NCBI GenBank assembly: GCA_037039685.1
Contig: JAWNGF010000014.1
Location: 248,001 to 312,000, forward strand
Source of the DNA: Ceratobasidium sp. AG-K
Lineage: Eukaryota > Basidiomycota > Agaricomycetes > Cantharellales > Ceratobasidiaceae
Length of the DNA stretch: 64,000 nucleotides
Reading direction: 5' to 3'
In this document: positions 45,012-55,796 of the stretch, piece by piece
Numbering within the stretch: the stretch's first letter is position 1
Layout: each line of letters begins with the position of its first letter
Notes under the pieces: model-generated
What the model saw: the letters and a program-made list of their open reading frames with translations, nothing else
Told to the model about the DNA's origin: nothing
Databases searched by the model: none
Program-made: the position numbers and the translations under genes

Positions 45012-45247
45012 CTAGTTTTCCGACTCCGAATTGGTGGATTTGGCTTCTTCTGCTTCCCCCTTCTTCACCTCACCGGCTTTTCCTTTCACCAGTGCCTTCC
45101 CTTTGTCTTTGTAGGTCCATTCCCTTTTGCAATCAGCAATTGCATGTCCTGCTTCTCCGCATTTGATGCAGAGGTTGTTTTCTTTGTGGCGTGTTTTTTC
45201 TGCCTTTGGAACAAGGTCTCCTTTCACTTGTTGGGTGGTTTTGGATC
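45012..45247 (-). pseudogene. Element B gag, C-terminal end with zinc knuckle
   Basis: Zinc knuckle CIKCGEAGHAIADC near 45170, then a Lys/Glu-rich tail and TAG at 45012. It is separated from the rest of gag by element E. Confidence 0.82.
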
Positions 45248-45704
45248 TGTCGTAAGCTTCTTCTTGTTGGCTATGAGACAAGCCGCGGTGGAGAGTGGAC
45301 GGCACTAAGACCTAAGTGACCTCTTGAACTGCAACACACTTAAGTGTCTGTAGGCTCTTGAGGGTAGGGGTGGTTCAAAGTGTCACTCAAGTGGGATGTT
45401 TGACAAGACAAAACAAGCTGGGGTTACCAGGCTTGTTGGTCCTCTATATATATTCAGAAAGTGGCCAAGTCATACAAGGCGCAGCCACACGAGTCATACA
45501 CAGCAGCCAGTCAGGAGTGTCCATGTGAGTCATGCTGTATGAACAGACATGACTCGTACAAAGCACAGCCGCGTTACACAATGTAACAGAATAACCACAA
45601 GAAGGTGGCAAACGCGGCAAGCGGAAACAGAAACACGACACAAAAGAAGGGAGCAGGAGGGCGAGACAACAGGCGAGTCCGATGGAGTGAGCTGGCTCAC
45701 GACA
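45248..45704 (-). repeat. 3' LTR of element E
   Basis: 457 bp; polypurine tract GGGGGGAGTAA (sense) at 45705-45715. Confidence 0.93.
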
Positions 45705-45745
45705 TTACTCCCCCCTATGAGTCCATTTGGGGGACCTGAATGGAC

Positions 45746-46510
45746 TTACTGCACCGCGCAGTCCTTTCCTTTCCTCAGCATGAACTCCTCAAGCCCTTCC
45801 TCTTCCTCCAAGGTCAGGTCGATGGGATTGAACGCGGTGTTCCCCGGCTCGTCTGAGAACTTCTCCCATTCCTCCCACGTCTCCTCCTTTGTCCAATCAG
45901 CCTTGGACCAGTCCAAAACCCTTTCTTGAGCCTCCACGAGCTCCTTGTCCCATTGTCGCACGTCTGGCTCCGTCTCCTTCCATGCTGACACGTCCACTTC
46001 CTCCCATTTCCACCAGTTGGGCGCCCATTCGAACTTCTCCTTCTGATACCTTCCCCTTTCTAGCTTCCAGTCGCTCAGGTCCCTTTCGTAGTTGGCGTCC
46101 CAGGCGTCGTTCCACCGAGGTCGCAGCGTTGGTTGCCTTCCGTCGTAGCCTGGTACCCATTCGCTCGAATATGCCCCTTCTTGTCCCCATTCCACAACTC
46201 CAAGCATGTGGGTGGATAGCAGGACCACCTCTGACACTTGGAAGGCCGCGCATCCTCGACAGACAAAAATGTCCTTTCTTGCGAGCTGCATTCTTGTCGG
46301 CCATTTTTTGCCGACCCACTGGAATTCGCCCAAGTCCGAGTGGAGATCGTCGTCTGACGCCCTAAAGTGCATTCTTCCTGAGCCTTGCTGGGACCTTTTG
46401 AAGACATAGAGAGCGGCCCCAGCGTCAAGGATTCTCGCCGTAGCGAATGCTGGCCCGTCCAGGACACGGGTGAGGTTGTTGACGATGGTGGAGCGGGAGA
46501 CGGCAGGCAT
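45746..46510 (-). CDS. ORF3 of element E (extra 3' gene)
   Basis: 254 codons from ATG 46510 (MPAVSRSTIVNNLTRVLDGP), intact, equal in length to ORF3 of D. Conserved blocks: AGAALYVFKRSQQ, HSDLGEFQWVGKKWPTRMQL, IFVCRGCAAFQVSEVVLL, VVEWGQEGAYSSEWVPGY and the Trp/acidic C-terminus with WDKELVEAQERVLDWSKADW. It ends 41 bp before the 3' LTR. It overlaps the pol frame by 436 nt in another frame. Coding is supported because differences from D keep the protein alignment through its length. Function unknown; not an envelope protein by any visible feature. Confidence 0.78.
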   Translation of the reverse strand: MPAVSRSTIVNNLTRVLDGPAFATARILDAGAALYVFKRSQQGSGRMHFRASDDDLHSDLGEFQWVGKKWPTRMQLARKDIFVCRGCAAFQVSEVVLLSTHMLGVVEWGQEGAYSSEWVPGYDGRQPTLRPRWNDAWDANYERDLSDWKLERGRYQKEKFEWAPNWWKWEEVDVSAWKETEPDVRQWDKELVEAQERVLDWSKADWTKEETWEEWEKFSDEPGNTAFNPIDLTLEEEEGLEEFMLRKGKDCAVQ

Positions 46511-49338
46511 TGTAGGGGGCAGAAAAGATTTAGTGAGTTGAGCAAGGGGTGAAGCTTGGAGTAGATGCAAGTTTTGCAGGTGACACTATTGGTTTCGCCG
46601 CCTCTGCCTTTTATCCTTCCTGGAGCGTAGTTAGATGGCGTGGGAGCCTCGGGGTGTCGGCGTAGAAAGTCCTTGATGATCCTTGAAAGGTGACCGAAAT
46701 CTTCTGCCCTTTGTTCTGTGTCTTCTTCACTTCCATAACCCTTCCATCTGACCCTGTAAAAAAGGCCGTCCTTTGTTTCCTTCCAGTCCAAGATCTTCTC
46801 TACTTCATATTCCTCTTCTCCTTCTTCCGTTATGATCGGCGGTGGTCGGGGTTGGTTGCGGCTGAATTCGGTGTCTCCCTTGTAAGGGCTGAGCAAATCG
46901 ATGTGGAAAACAGGGTGCACCCTCATTGTTGCTGGCAGATCAAGCTCATAAGCGTGCGATCCTATCTGTTGTTTTACGACAAATGGCCCGTGCTTCTTGT
47001 TGTCCAGTTTCTTTGATGGTCTCTTTGTTTGAATGTTTTTTCCAAGCAGCCATACTAGATCTCCTTCTTGGTACTTGCTCTTTGGCTCTTCTTCTGGGAG
47101 CCTTTGGGTTTCCATAGATGCAATTGCTTCGTCGTGGATTTTACGCCATTTTCCTGTGATGTTGTTTGCTTCTGGAACCGCTGATTCTTCCGCTGAGATG
47201 TTCCACAGTGGTTCCCTTCCGTAGACAATTTCGAAAGGGGAATTACCTGTTACGCGATGCTTCTGTAGGTTATAGCTGAACTCCGCAATCGGTAATAGGT
47301 CCGCCCAATCATCCTGTCGGTAGTTGACGAACGATCGTAGCCAGCCTTCCATCCATTGATTGATTCTCTCCGTTAATCCGTCTGTTTGGGGGTGGTAGGC
47401 AGTGCTGAAACCTGGGTTAGTTCCGATTTTCTCATAAATAGCCTTCATAAGTTTGGAATTGAAAGTAGTTCCTCGGTCTGAGATCGTGCTCTTTGGGAAA
47501 CCGTGCAGTTTCCAAACATTTGTGATAAAAAGATTTGCAAGGTCGCTTGCCGTGTGAGATTCTTTGCAGGGTATGAAGTGCGCCATTCTTGAGAATCTGT
47601 CCACCACTACTAAGATGCTATCTGATCCTCTGGATTTTGGTAATTTCACCACGAAGTCGAACGCTATGTCTTCCCACGGTCCTTTTGGAATCTCCAGAGG
47701 CTTGATTGGGACTATTGACTTTGATCCCTTTGTCCGCTGGCAGGTCTCGCAGGATTCCACGTATCTGTTTATGCTTTGCTTCATCCCTGGCCAGAAGTAC
47801 CTTCTTGATATTAGTTCCAGTGTTCTAGCCTGTCCTTGATGTCCTGCGATTTTTGAGTCGTGATGAACTCGCATAATGGCCAGTCTGGATTCCTTATCCT
47901 CTGGCACGTAGATCCTTCCTTTGAACCATAATAGTCCCTCCTTGAAATCATAATCTTTTGCGCTGTGTTGTAGGGTTTTTGGTAACGTTTCCCTTGATTT
48001 GCAGATTTCTTTGATTTGTGCCAATCCTTCATCTGTTTCCTGAGCCTCCTTGATAGTTTCTATGATGTTTGTGTCTACCTGTCCCATAAATCCCTTGAAC
48101 CTTTCAGCAGATATCATAACTTGTTCAGGCGTCGGGATATCTTCATGGTCTGACCGTCTTGACAACAGGTCCGGCTTTGATGACAGGATGCCAGGGCAAT
48201 ATATGATGTCAAAGTTATAGGAAGCAAGCAATTGGTGCCATCTTGCGTGTCGACGGTTGAACGTTCTTGCTTCCTTCCAGAATTGTAGGTTCCTATGATC
48301 GGTGTAGATGGTGATAGGGTCCCTTGTTCCTTCAAGGTATAGCCTCCAATGTGTTAAAGATTCTATGATAGCCATAAGTTCTTTATCGTGGACGTCGTAG
48401 TTGAGTTGAGCCTCGTTGAAAGACTTTGAAAGGAAAGCAATAGGGTGCAAGTAGCCATCGTCTAGCCTTTGCGACAAGATTGCTCCCATTGCTACTCCAC
48501 TTGCGTCTGTTTCCAGGAAAAACGGTTTGTCAGGGTTCGGATGGCGTAGAGTGGGTTCCTTGCTGATTTCTGTTTTTAGGGCCACAAATGCTTCCTGCTG
48601 ATCGTTTCCCCATTCCCATTTGTTCTCCTTTCTTGTCAAGGTTGTCAGGGGTTTTGCTAATCGGCTGAAATTCGGTACAAATCTTTGGTAAAAATTTGCA
48701 AATCCTAGGAATGCCTGAACTTGCTTGACCGTTCTTGGTTCCTTCCATTCTTTTATTGCTTTTACTTTTTCTTCCTCCATAGAGATGCCTGAATCGCTGA
48801 TTCCGAGTCCAGTATATGTCAATTTGGTGACGAAGAATTCGCATTTTGGAAGCTTTGCAAAAAGATTTTCCTCCAGCAAGATCTTCAGTACTTTTCTGAC
48901 ATCCACGGTATGTTGGCTTCTATTCTTCGAGAAGACTAGGATGTCGTCAATGTATACTATGACGCATACGTCGATAAGATCATGGAAAATGTGATTCATA
49001 TATCTTTGGAAGATGGCAGGCGCGTTTTTTAGTCCGAAGGGCATGACGACGTATTCGAACAGTCCTTCTTTTGTTCTGAAAGCTGTCTTCCATTCGTCGC
49101 CTTCCCTAATTCTGATATTGTTGAAACCCATGCGTAGATCAATCTTGGAGAAAATCTTTGCGTCCTTGATTTTATCCAGGAGGTCTTCCATTAGGGGCAT
49201 TGGGAATCTGTCGTCTTTTGTAATGGCATTTACTCCTCTGAGGTCTTGAACGAGTCATAGTTGGCGAACTGCCCCTGGATTTTTTGGATCGATTGGTTTT
49301 TTGACAAAGAAACAAGGTGATGCAATGGGTGATTTGCT
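46075..49338 (-). CDS. Element E pol: RT, RNase H, integrase, chromodomain
   Basis: Open for 1041 codons from 49200 (MPLMEDLLDKIKD), with more RT sequence upstream after two TGAs (49342-49344 and near 49256). RT: DLRMGFNNIRIREGDEWKTA, MPFGLKNAPAIFQRYM and the intact catalytic box VIVYIDDILVF (near 48950). RNase H: LETDASGVAMGAILS. Integrase: HHCC zinc region with CETCQRTKG, FDFVVKLPKSRGSDSILVVV and STAYHPQTDGLTE. Chromodomain: EEEYEVEKILDWKETKDGLF and RVRWKGYGSEEDTEQRAED near 46700. The frame then overlaps ORF3. Chromoviral polymerase and integrase; would be active if the upstream stops are bypassed. Confidence 0.9.
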
Positions 49339-49341
49339 TGG

Positions 49342-49995
49342 TCAAATCTTTCCTGCCGCGATTTCTTCATCCAGGTATTCTCTTAGAGCAATAGATTCTG
49401 CCGGAGAAAGTGGGATAGGTCTGGCTGGTTTCAGAAGTTCAGCTCCTTCCTTGAAGTCGATGGCGCAGTCATATGGACGATGATCCGGGATTCTCTTGAA
49501 TTTTTCTTCACTGAAGACGTCGGCAAATTCCTTGAATTCCTTGGGAAGATCGTCTATTGAGGCTGTCCTTGCTTGAATGGGTTCTGTCCGCCATGATATG
49601 TGCTTTGTTTTCCAATCGATGACAGGGTTTGATTCCTCTAACCATTCCAATCCCAAGATAAGTTTAGTTTCTCCAGTAGGCATAGCGAAGAAGACTTGTT
49701 TGAAGGTTCTTCCTTCTACCTCTAGTTCCAGCTTAGCTTTGAAGCGTATTTGGTGGGAGAGTTCCTTCCCCTGGATACCAATTACTTTTCTAGGAGTGGA
49801 AAGTTCCATGAGTGGAATGTTGTTGGATCGAGCCCACGAGATGTCCAAGAAGTTCTTTGATGCTCCGGAATCAATGAGAGTAGGGATAGTTTCTGTGATT
49901 CCAGCAACGTTTGCGTAAACAATGGTAGATTCATTTGTTGCTCTAAAGTACATTGTTTTTGTTGCCGGTTTTTTGGTCTCTCCACACACAGTTAG
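49342..49995 (-). pseudogene. Element E protease and linker
   Basis: Frame is -1 to gag with no ATG. The segment TLIDSGASKNFLDISWARSN carries the protease DSG. RTFKQVFFAMPTGETKLILG and the acidic linker before RT (FADVFSEEKFKRIPDHRPYD) follow, ending LREYLDEEIAAGKI and a TGA. Element B has Arg at the equivalent of this TGA. Confidence 0.82.
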
Positions 49996-51992
49996 AGGGA
50001 GACCCCTTCTTTTCCCGAGTCTTCTACGATTGTTGCCTCCCTTCCTTTAACGCTAGGTTCCGTCGTTATCCATTCCTTGGACGGGCATTTGAATGAACGG
50101 TGTCCTTCTTGTCCGCACTTCAGGCAGCAGTTGGTTGCTATCCTTGCTTTGTATACTTCGTCAGGCAGCCGCTTTGTAGAGGATTGTCCGATAGTGGTTG
50201 GCTGGGCTGCCTTCTTCCCTGTCGAGGTCTTGATTTGTTGCAATTTCTGGTCAATAGAGATTGCGATTGAGATCCACCGGTCAAGGGAAAGTTCCCGTTC
50301 TGTCCCATCTTCATTGATCAGGGTCAGTTCGAAGCGAGCTAGTTTGGTCTTGACTTCCGACTTCAACCCTTCCTTGAATTGGTTGATCAGAGCTTCCTGT
50401 CCCCAATTTACGTCTACCAGGAGATATCGGAATTCTGAAGCATAGTTTGCTACAGAGTTGTTCTGTTTGCATTTTCAGATATCTGATTCGGCTTTAGCTT
50501 TTTTGTTGGGGTCGCTGAACTGTTCCATGAAGTGTGCCTTGAAACTTTCCCATGAGGCGAGGTTTTGGTTATTTTCCCTTTGGTTAAGCGAACGTAGGAG
50601 TACTTGTGCCCAGTGAGTGGCAGCTCTGTTCTCGGACTTGAAGTTTGCTAGAGCTTTGCGGATCCTTTCTTCGTTGGAAGTGTATTGATCGCCCAAGCGC
50701 ATAAAGTAGCTTTCCATTTGTGTGATAAACATTTCGGCACCTTCCCCTTTCTTTCCGTCGAAGGCTTCTGGACGAGTCACCTTGGGACGACGTGGTCCAC
50801 TACCCGTGTTTGGGTTTTCGGCCAGCCGTTGGATTCTTAATTCTAATTCGTCGATCCTGGTAGATTCTGCGTCTGGATGTGGTGGAGAGTTTGATCGCCT
50901 AGAGGGGATCCCGTGCAGGGATGCCTCGTCCATTTCTTCTCGCATATTGTTGATGGTTTCCTGAACTTCCGTGATTTTGGTAGTGAAGGAGGCTCCCTCC
51001 TGTCGTAAGGTTTCTAGTCCTTGAGTTACTGCCTCATTCCATTCAAGTTGGGCTTGCCTGGTAGTGTTGAGTTCTTCACGTACGTTATTCACTAGTCCTT
51101 GGGTGTTGGTAACTTCATTTCGAAGACGGGTTACGTCTTGACCGACTAGAAAGGAATTATGTTCGCCATTTCTTGCCGAGTTTAAAATGTCTGTCAAGGT
51201 TCCTTGTAGAGTGTTGATAGAGTTGTTAAAGATCTGCTGGTTGTTTGCTAGAACCTGTGTGGCTTGTTCTAGGCCACTAAGCCTTCGGTCTATAGTGACT
51301 CTCATTCCGTCTATAACCCTAAGGGTAGCGTTGTGTCTTCCTTCTAGGAGGTCGTCTAGGTCATCTAAATTGCTGATTACAGTCCTGCCGCTAGAGCTGG
51401 AACTTGAACTTGAGCTTCCTGGGTCACCGGCGCTTTGTTGTACCGGGGCTGATTGCCCGGAGTAACCTTGTGGGATATATGGGGGTGCTGGAATCGCCGG
51501 TGTGACTGGCTGGGAAGCCACTGGAATTGGTCCTACGTCGGTGATGGTTCCTTCAATTTGAGGAACTGTAGGGACATTTGGAACGTGTGGTGTAGGAGGA
51601 GGTCTAATGGGAACAAGCAATACGCCCCCATGAGCTTCGGGTTGGGGAGAAAAGAACTGTCTTCTAGTCCCTAACGGCCACAGGGGACGTGATGGCCCTG
51701 GAGTTGCGGTTGGAATACGAATTACAGCTGGAGTGGGATCATTCGTGAGATCTCCTGGTTCTCTGTTTGTGATAGTGGGTTCTTCTTCCTGTACCGTTGT
51801 CATGTCAGAAATGCCGAAGGCTCCCGGCATTGATGCTTGACTTAGGGGGCGTGATCGGGCAGGACCTCCCGCTTGAGTTTGTGTGATATCTTGTTCATTT
51901 AGTGATCCTGTGGGCCTTGCTGCCCGACTGGGTCCTCTTCTTGTTGATATAGTGGATGAAGGACGTGATCCTCCATCTTCTTGAATAGACAT
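49992..51992 (-). pseudogene. Element E gag
   Basis: ATG 51992 (MSIQEDGGSRPSSTIS), only 20 bp after the 5' LTR. A Pro/Ser-rich N-terminus, a Ser run (about residue 190), a coiled coil with INTLQGTLTDILNSARNGEH, the retrotransposon gag domain (MESYFMRLGDQYTSNEERIR, HFMEQFSDPNKKAKAESDI) and zinc knuckle CLKCGQEGHRSFKC near 50130. A TGA at 50475-50477 interrupts it; element D has CGA at the same codon. Ends TAA 49992. Confidence 0.85.
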
Positions 51993-51998
51993 GTTTTA

Positions 51999-52010
51999 AG
52001 CTTGTTTTGT
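51999..52010 (-). promoter_or_regulatory. Self-priming site of element E
   Basis: Sense ACAAAACAAGCT, two nt inside the 5' LTR. It is perfectly complementary over 12 nt to sense AGCTTGTTTTGT at 52173-52184 in that LTR, which begins about 33 nt after the start of the TATA box (52210-52218). Confidence 0.7.
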
Positions 52011-52012
52011 AA

Positions 52013-52469
52013 TGTCGTAAGCTTCTTCTTGTTGGCTATGAGACAAGCCGCGGTGGAGAGTGGACGGCACTAAGACCTAAGTGACCTCTTGAACCGCAAC
52101 ACACTTAAGTGTCTGTAGGCTCTTGAGGGTAGGGGTGGTTCAAAGTGTCACTCAAGTGGGATGTTTGACAAGACAAAACAAGCTGGGGTTACCAGGCTTG
52201 TTGGTCCTCTATATATATTCAGAAAGTGGCCAAGTCATACAAGGCTCAGCCACACGAGTCATACACAGCAGCCAGTCAGGAGTGTCCATGTGAGTCATGC
52301 TGTATGAACAGACATGACTCGTACAAAGCACAGCCGCGTTACACAATGTAACAGAATAACCACAAGAAGGTGGCAAACGCGGCAAGCGGAAACAGAAACA
52401 CGACACAAAAGAAGGGAGCAGGAGGGCGAGACAACAGGCGAGTCCGATGGAGTGAGCTGGCTCACGACA
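52013..52469 (-). repeat. 5' LTR of element E
   Basis: 457 bp, two differences from the 3' LTR. Confidence 0.93.
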
Positions 52470-53144
52470 GGATCCCTCTGCCTTGTCATCCTTTTTTCCT
52501 TTGTTTTGTGGGTTGGTAAATTTCTGGATTTCCTCAGCTTGAAGGGCAATATCAATCCATCCCTCTAGGTCCCTTTGCGCGGCGGTTCTTCTATCCCTGA
52601 GTTCTTCGCAAACGAGTTCCACTTTGATGAGTCGGCTCAGGCCTTGTCTGAAACATGCAATCAAGGCGGCATCATTCCAGTTGAGTTCTTGTGCAAGAAG
52701 TCGGAATTCAGAGACGTATTCGCCTACGGATTTGTTCTGATAGAGGCGTTGGATTCCTTGTTCTGCTTGGATTTTCTTGCTGGGATTGCTCCATTGCTTC
52801 TCATAGGCGTTTTGGAAAGCTTCCCATGATTCTAGCCAAGGATGGTTTTTGTTGTCGTTGTATCGATTGAGAACGGGTTGTGCCCAGTTTCCTGCTGCTC
52901 CTTCTGCCATGTTCATGAGAGTGGCAACGATTCGACGTTCCTCAGTATCATATTGGTTTGGGTTCAGCCGGAAGAATGCCTTCATTTGTGCAAGGAATGT
53001 TTCGGCAGCTGTTCCCCTCGTTCCTTCAAATGCTTTGGGCATTTTGATGCGTGCGCCTGACCCATTCCCATTTCCACCTTGTCCTGTTTGAAAGATAAAG
53101 GTTCTTCCTTTGTCCCTGATTTGATACCCTGATTGTCCTTGCAC
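52470..53144 (-). pseudogene. Element B gag, capsid part
   Basis: The retrotransposon gag domain includes FLAQMKAFFRLNPNQYDTEE, NWAQPVLNRYNDNKNHPWLE and EYVSEFRLLAQELNWNDAAL, and runs to element E at 52469. The frame continues at 45247. Confidence 0.82.
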
Positions 53145-53249
53145 TTCAAATGAGGGAGATCGCCTTCCTTGGGGTGAGATGTTTCTCCTATGTGGGGGGG
53201 GTTCCCTAGGGTTTGGGATTTCTATGGAAGTTTGTCTAGACTCCTCATG

Positions 53250-54464
53250 TCAGTGATCTGATTCTACCTGGGCGTTGGCCCCAATTTGTTCAAGAAGGTC
53301 AAATGTTTCTTGTCCTCCTGTCCGGATTTCCCTGAGTTGATTGGTTTGTTCTTGGAATCCTTCCGCAACTTCTTTGTCAATCCGCCCCAGGGTGACTGTG
53401 ATGTTCCTCATTCCTTCGGCCATTCTTCCCATAGTTTCCTCCATCCTGTCGATCCGTCCTACTTGGTTTTGTAGGTTCTGAGTGATCAACTGGTTTTGAG
53501 CCATCAATTGTTGGTTGATGTATTCAAATTTTTCCACTGATCGTTTGAATATCTGCTCAATCCTTTGTTGTGTGCAATCGACATTTCGGAGACGTTCGTA
53601 GAAGGTGTTGACTCCATCTTCTGTCCTGGAAGCAATGCGCTCAATCCGCTGCATCATGTTGTTGCTGTCTTGCTGTTGAAGATCCCATTGGCGTTCGAGG
53701 CCTTTGATTCTCAGAGCTTGGACCATGTTTTCTTGTTGGTATTGGACCTGTAGAGTGTTGAAAATCCTTTCTAGGGTTTTGACCCTTCTTCCTTCAATGT
53801 TTTCTACCAGTAATTTGTTTCTCAAGCGTTCATCCAGAGAGATGGTCTCAATGCTTTGTTGGGATTCAAACGTGGATGGTACACTGGCTGCGCTATGTGT
53901 CCTAGTGGTGACCGTCAATCCTGGCATTGATGCCGGTGTGGGCACCATAGGTCCTGCTGGAGTTCCTGCAGTGGGAGGAAAGATGTTGTCAAAGTTTGGC
54001 ATTTCTAGTGGCTGCCGCCTTCCAGTTGCCATTGTGGGCTGTTGTGGAGGCGGTGCTCGGAGGGGGTTTGATGGGCCTGGAGTAGCGTTCCTGAGTGGTG
54101 CTGGTATTCTAATAATACGGTGTGCTCTAGGGCTGACTATGTCCCTTTGACTGATTTGTGGACCTGGTGGGGGAGGAGTATTGATTGGTTGTTTGGCTAT
54201 TCGGATAGTTGGGGAAGTGGATCCTTGTTTGTTTGAGATAGATGTTTCTCCTTGTGTTCCCAAAGTTTCAATAATATTTCCGATTCCCCCAGGGACACTA
54301 GTAGATGGGGGTCTAGATACCCGGCTATTGCTTCTAAGCGGGGCCGTCCAATCTCCAGCTCAATCCCTTGCTCCTCTTGAAGGGTTTGATTGTAATTCAA
54401 CTATTCGTGGCGCGGGCTCAGTAGCCTGCCTGTTTGACGCTGCGCTCGAGGGTCTTGAGTTCAT
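53250..54464 (-). pseudogene. Element B gag, N-terminal part
   Basis: ATG 54464 (MNSRPSSAASNRQATEPAPR). Pro/Thr-rich, then a coiled coil (VQYQQENMVQALRIKGLERQ, ITVTLGRIDKEVAEGFQEQ). A TGA lies near 54354-54356 and another at 53250-53252, after which the same frame leads into the capsid part. Both TGA could derive from CGA. Confidence 0.75.
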
Positions 54465-54512
54465 TGCTGTGAAGTCACGTGACCTTGTTTTCTTGTGGCT
54501 CAGCAGAGAAAG

Positions 54513-54524
54513 AGCTTGCTTCGC
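54513..54524 (-). promoter_or_regulatory. Self-priming site of element B
   Basis: Sense GCGAAGCAAGCT, two nt (TT) inside the 5' LTR. It pairs with sense AGCTTGCTTTGC at 54725-54736 with one mismatch, at a position that is a decayed CpG in both LTRs (CA in one, TG in the other). That segment lies about 33 nt after the TATA box at 54762-54769. Confidence 0.65.
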
Positions 54525-54526
54525 AA

Positions 54527-55015
54527 TGTTGCAACCTGCTAAGTAGTAGAGTTGACGACTGCTAATCGCCTTGTTGACCGTGAGTGATAAGTCTAAGTAG
54601 ACTAAATGGCTAAGGGAAATTGCTAGCTTCTAAGTAGAAGTCCTAGCTCCAAATTCCAAGTGGCTGCTGAAGTGGCTAAGTAGCCAAGTGCCTCTGATCA
54701 CACACTGCAGGGAGAGTTGACGAGGCAAAGCAAGCTGGGGATGACCATGCTTGCATGCCAGTATATATACTCAGAGAACAAGTGAGTCATAGTAAATACA
54801 TGAGTCACATGTCTGAGTCAGAGTCTGAGTCATAAAGGGGCTGCATAGGCCAGCCAATAGAAAACAGCATGAGTCATATGACTCATGGTGACACGTCATC
54901 CATACACCTCACTAAGCGAGGGAGAGGGCACATCTATACAGAAGAGGCGCTAAAGGCGCCGATACAAGCCACGAGTCTGCAGAAAGAGCAAAAGAGGGCG
55001 GGACAGGTCACAACA
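54527..55015 (-). repeat. 5' LTR of element B
   Basis: 489 bp. Differs from the 3' LTR at about 17 sites, most of them CpG-type transitions. Confidence 0.92.
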
Positions 55016-55796
55016 CTTCACTTTCCTTTTCTTCATGAAACACAAAAATGAAGCTGTTGACAAGTTCATCAAACTAGGAAACATCATGCGCACCCAAAAA
55101 GGAATTGAAATCAAGCGCATACACTTTGATAATGGAAAGGAACTTGTCAACAAACGCCTTGAAGAACACTGCAAAAAGACTGGCACTGAGATAACCACTA
55201 CTGCACCTTATTCTTCCCAACAAAATGGTGTCGCCAAACGCAAAAATCAATCACTGACTGATTGCAGAAGATGCATGCTCCATCGGCATTCCAATACACA
55301 TGATAAACCTTATCTTTGGTCAGAAGCTATCGCATATGCATGCCTAATCAACAACAACATGCCAGCTAAAATTAATGGCAAATGGAAGATACCACAAGTC
55401 CTAATGTTTGGTAACCCCCTTGATATGAAGTATTTTCAACTTTTTGGCACCACATGCCATGTATTACTGCAGAAGAAAGGACAAGACAAAATGGCAGCCA
55501 AAACCCAAACCGCTATATTTACAGGACTAGGACGTAATTCTGGAGGCGTATGGAAATATCTAGCACTACCTCACCATGCAATTCAAGAATCAAGAAATGT
55601 TGATTTTTCACAACATTTACCAGATCCCGCCTCATCACTTGATGCTCCACCACTTGGATTATCAGAAGTACATGAGAATTTTGACAATACAGACTGGACT
55701 GAGTTGGAATTGCCAAGTGAGGGGGAGCAGGAGACTGAGTCCAAACCTCAGAATGCCAGCAAGACCCAATTCAACTCAGTTGAAACAGCAACTCCC
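55016..55796 (+). pseudogene. Copia A integrase core, second part
   Basis: Takes up the integrase frame after element B: IKRIHFDNGKELVNKRLEEH with the second catalytic Asp, SSQQNGVAKRKNQSLTD with the final acidic position altered (relatives have NGVAERKN; here K), then FGTTCHVLLQKKGQDKMAAK and the C-terminal linker. It stops at a solo LTR at 55797. Confidence 0.8.

Larger units (their letters stand above)
45248..52469 (-). mobile_element. Gypsy chromodomain retrotransposon E, nested in B gag
   Basis: Bounded by 457-bp LTRs (45248-45704 and 52013-52469) that differ at only two sites, with a perfect 5-bp duplication GGATC (45243-45247 and 52470-52474). It has full gag, protease, RT with YIDD, RNase H, integrase, chromodomain and ORF3. 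This is the youngest and most complete gypsy copy here, but three TGA codons interrupt gag and the protease-RT junction. Confidence 0.94.
29256..55015 (-). mobile_element. Gypsy chromodomain retrotransposon B, nested in copia A
   Basis: Bounded by 489-bp LTRs (29256-29744 and 54527-55015; TGTTG...CAACA or CGACA) with a perfect 5-bp duplication CTTCA (29251-29255 and 55016-55020). Read on the minus strand: gag, protease, RT, RNase H, integrase, chromodomain, ORF3. It hosts elements D and E and a DDE transposon; without them its length is about 8.2 kb. Several TGA stops and a homopolymer frameshift make it inactive. Confidence 0.92.
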
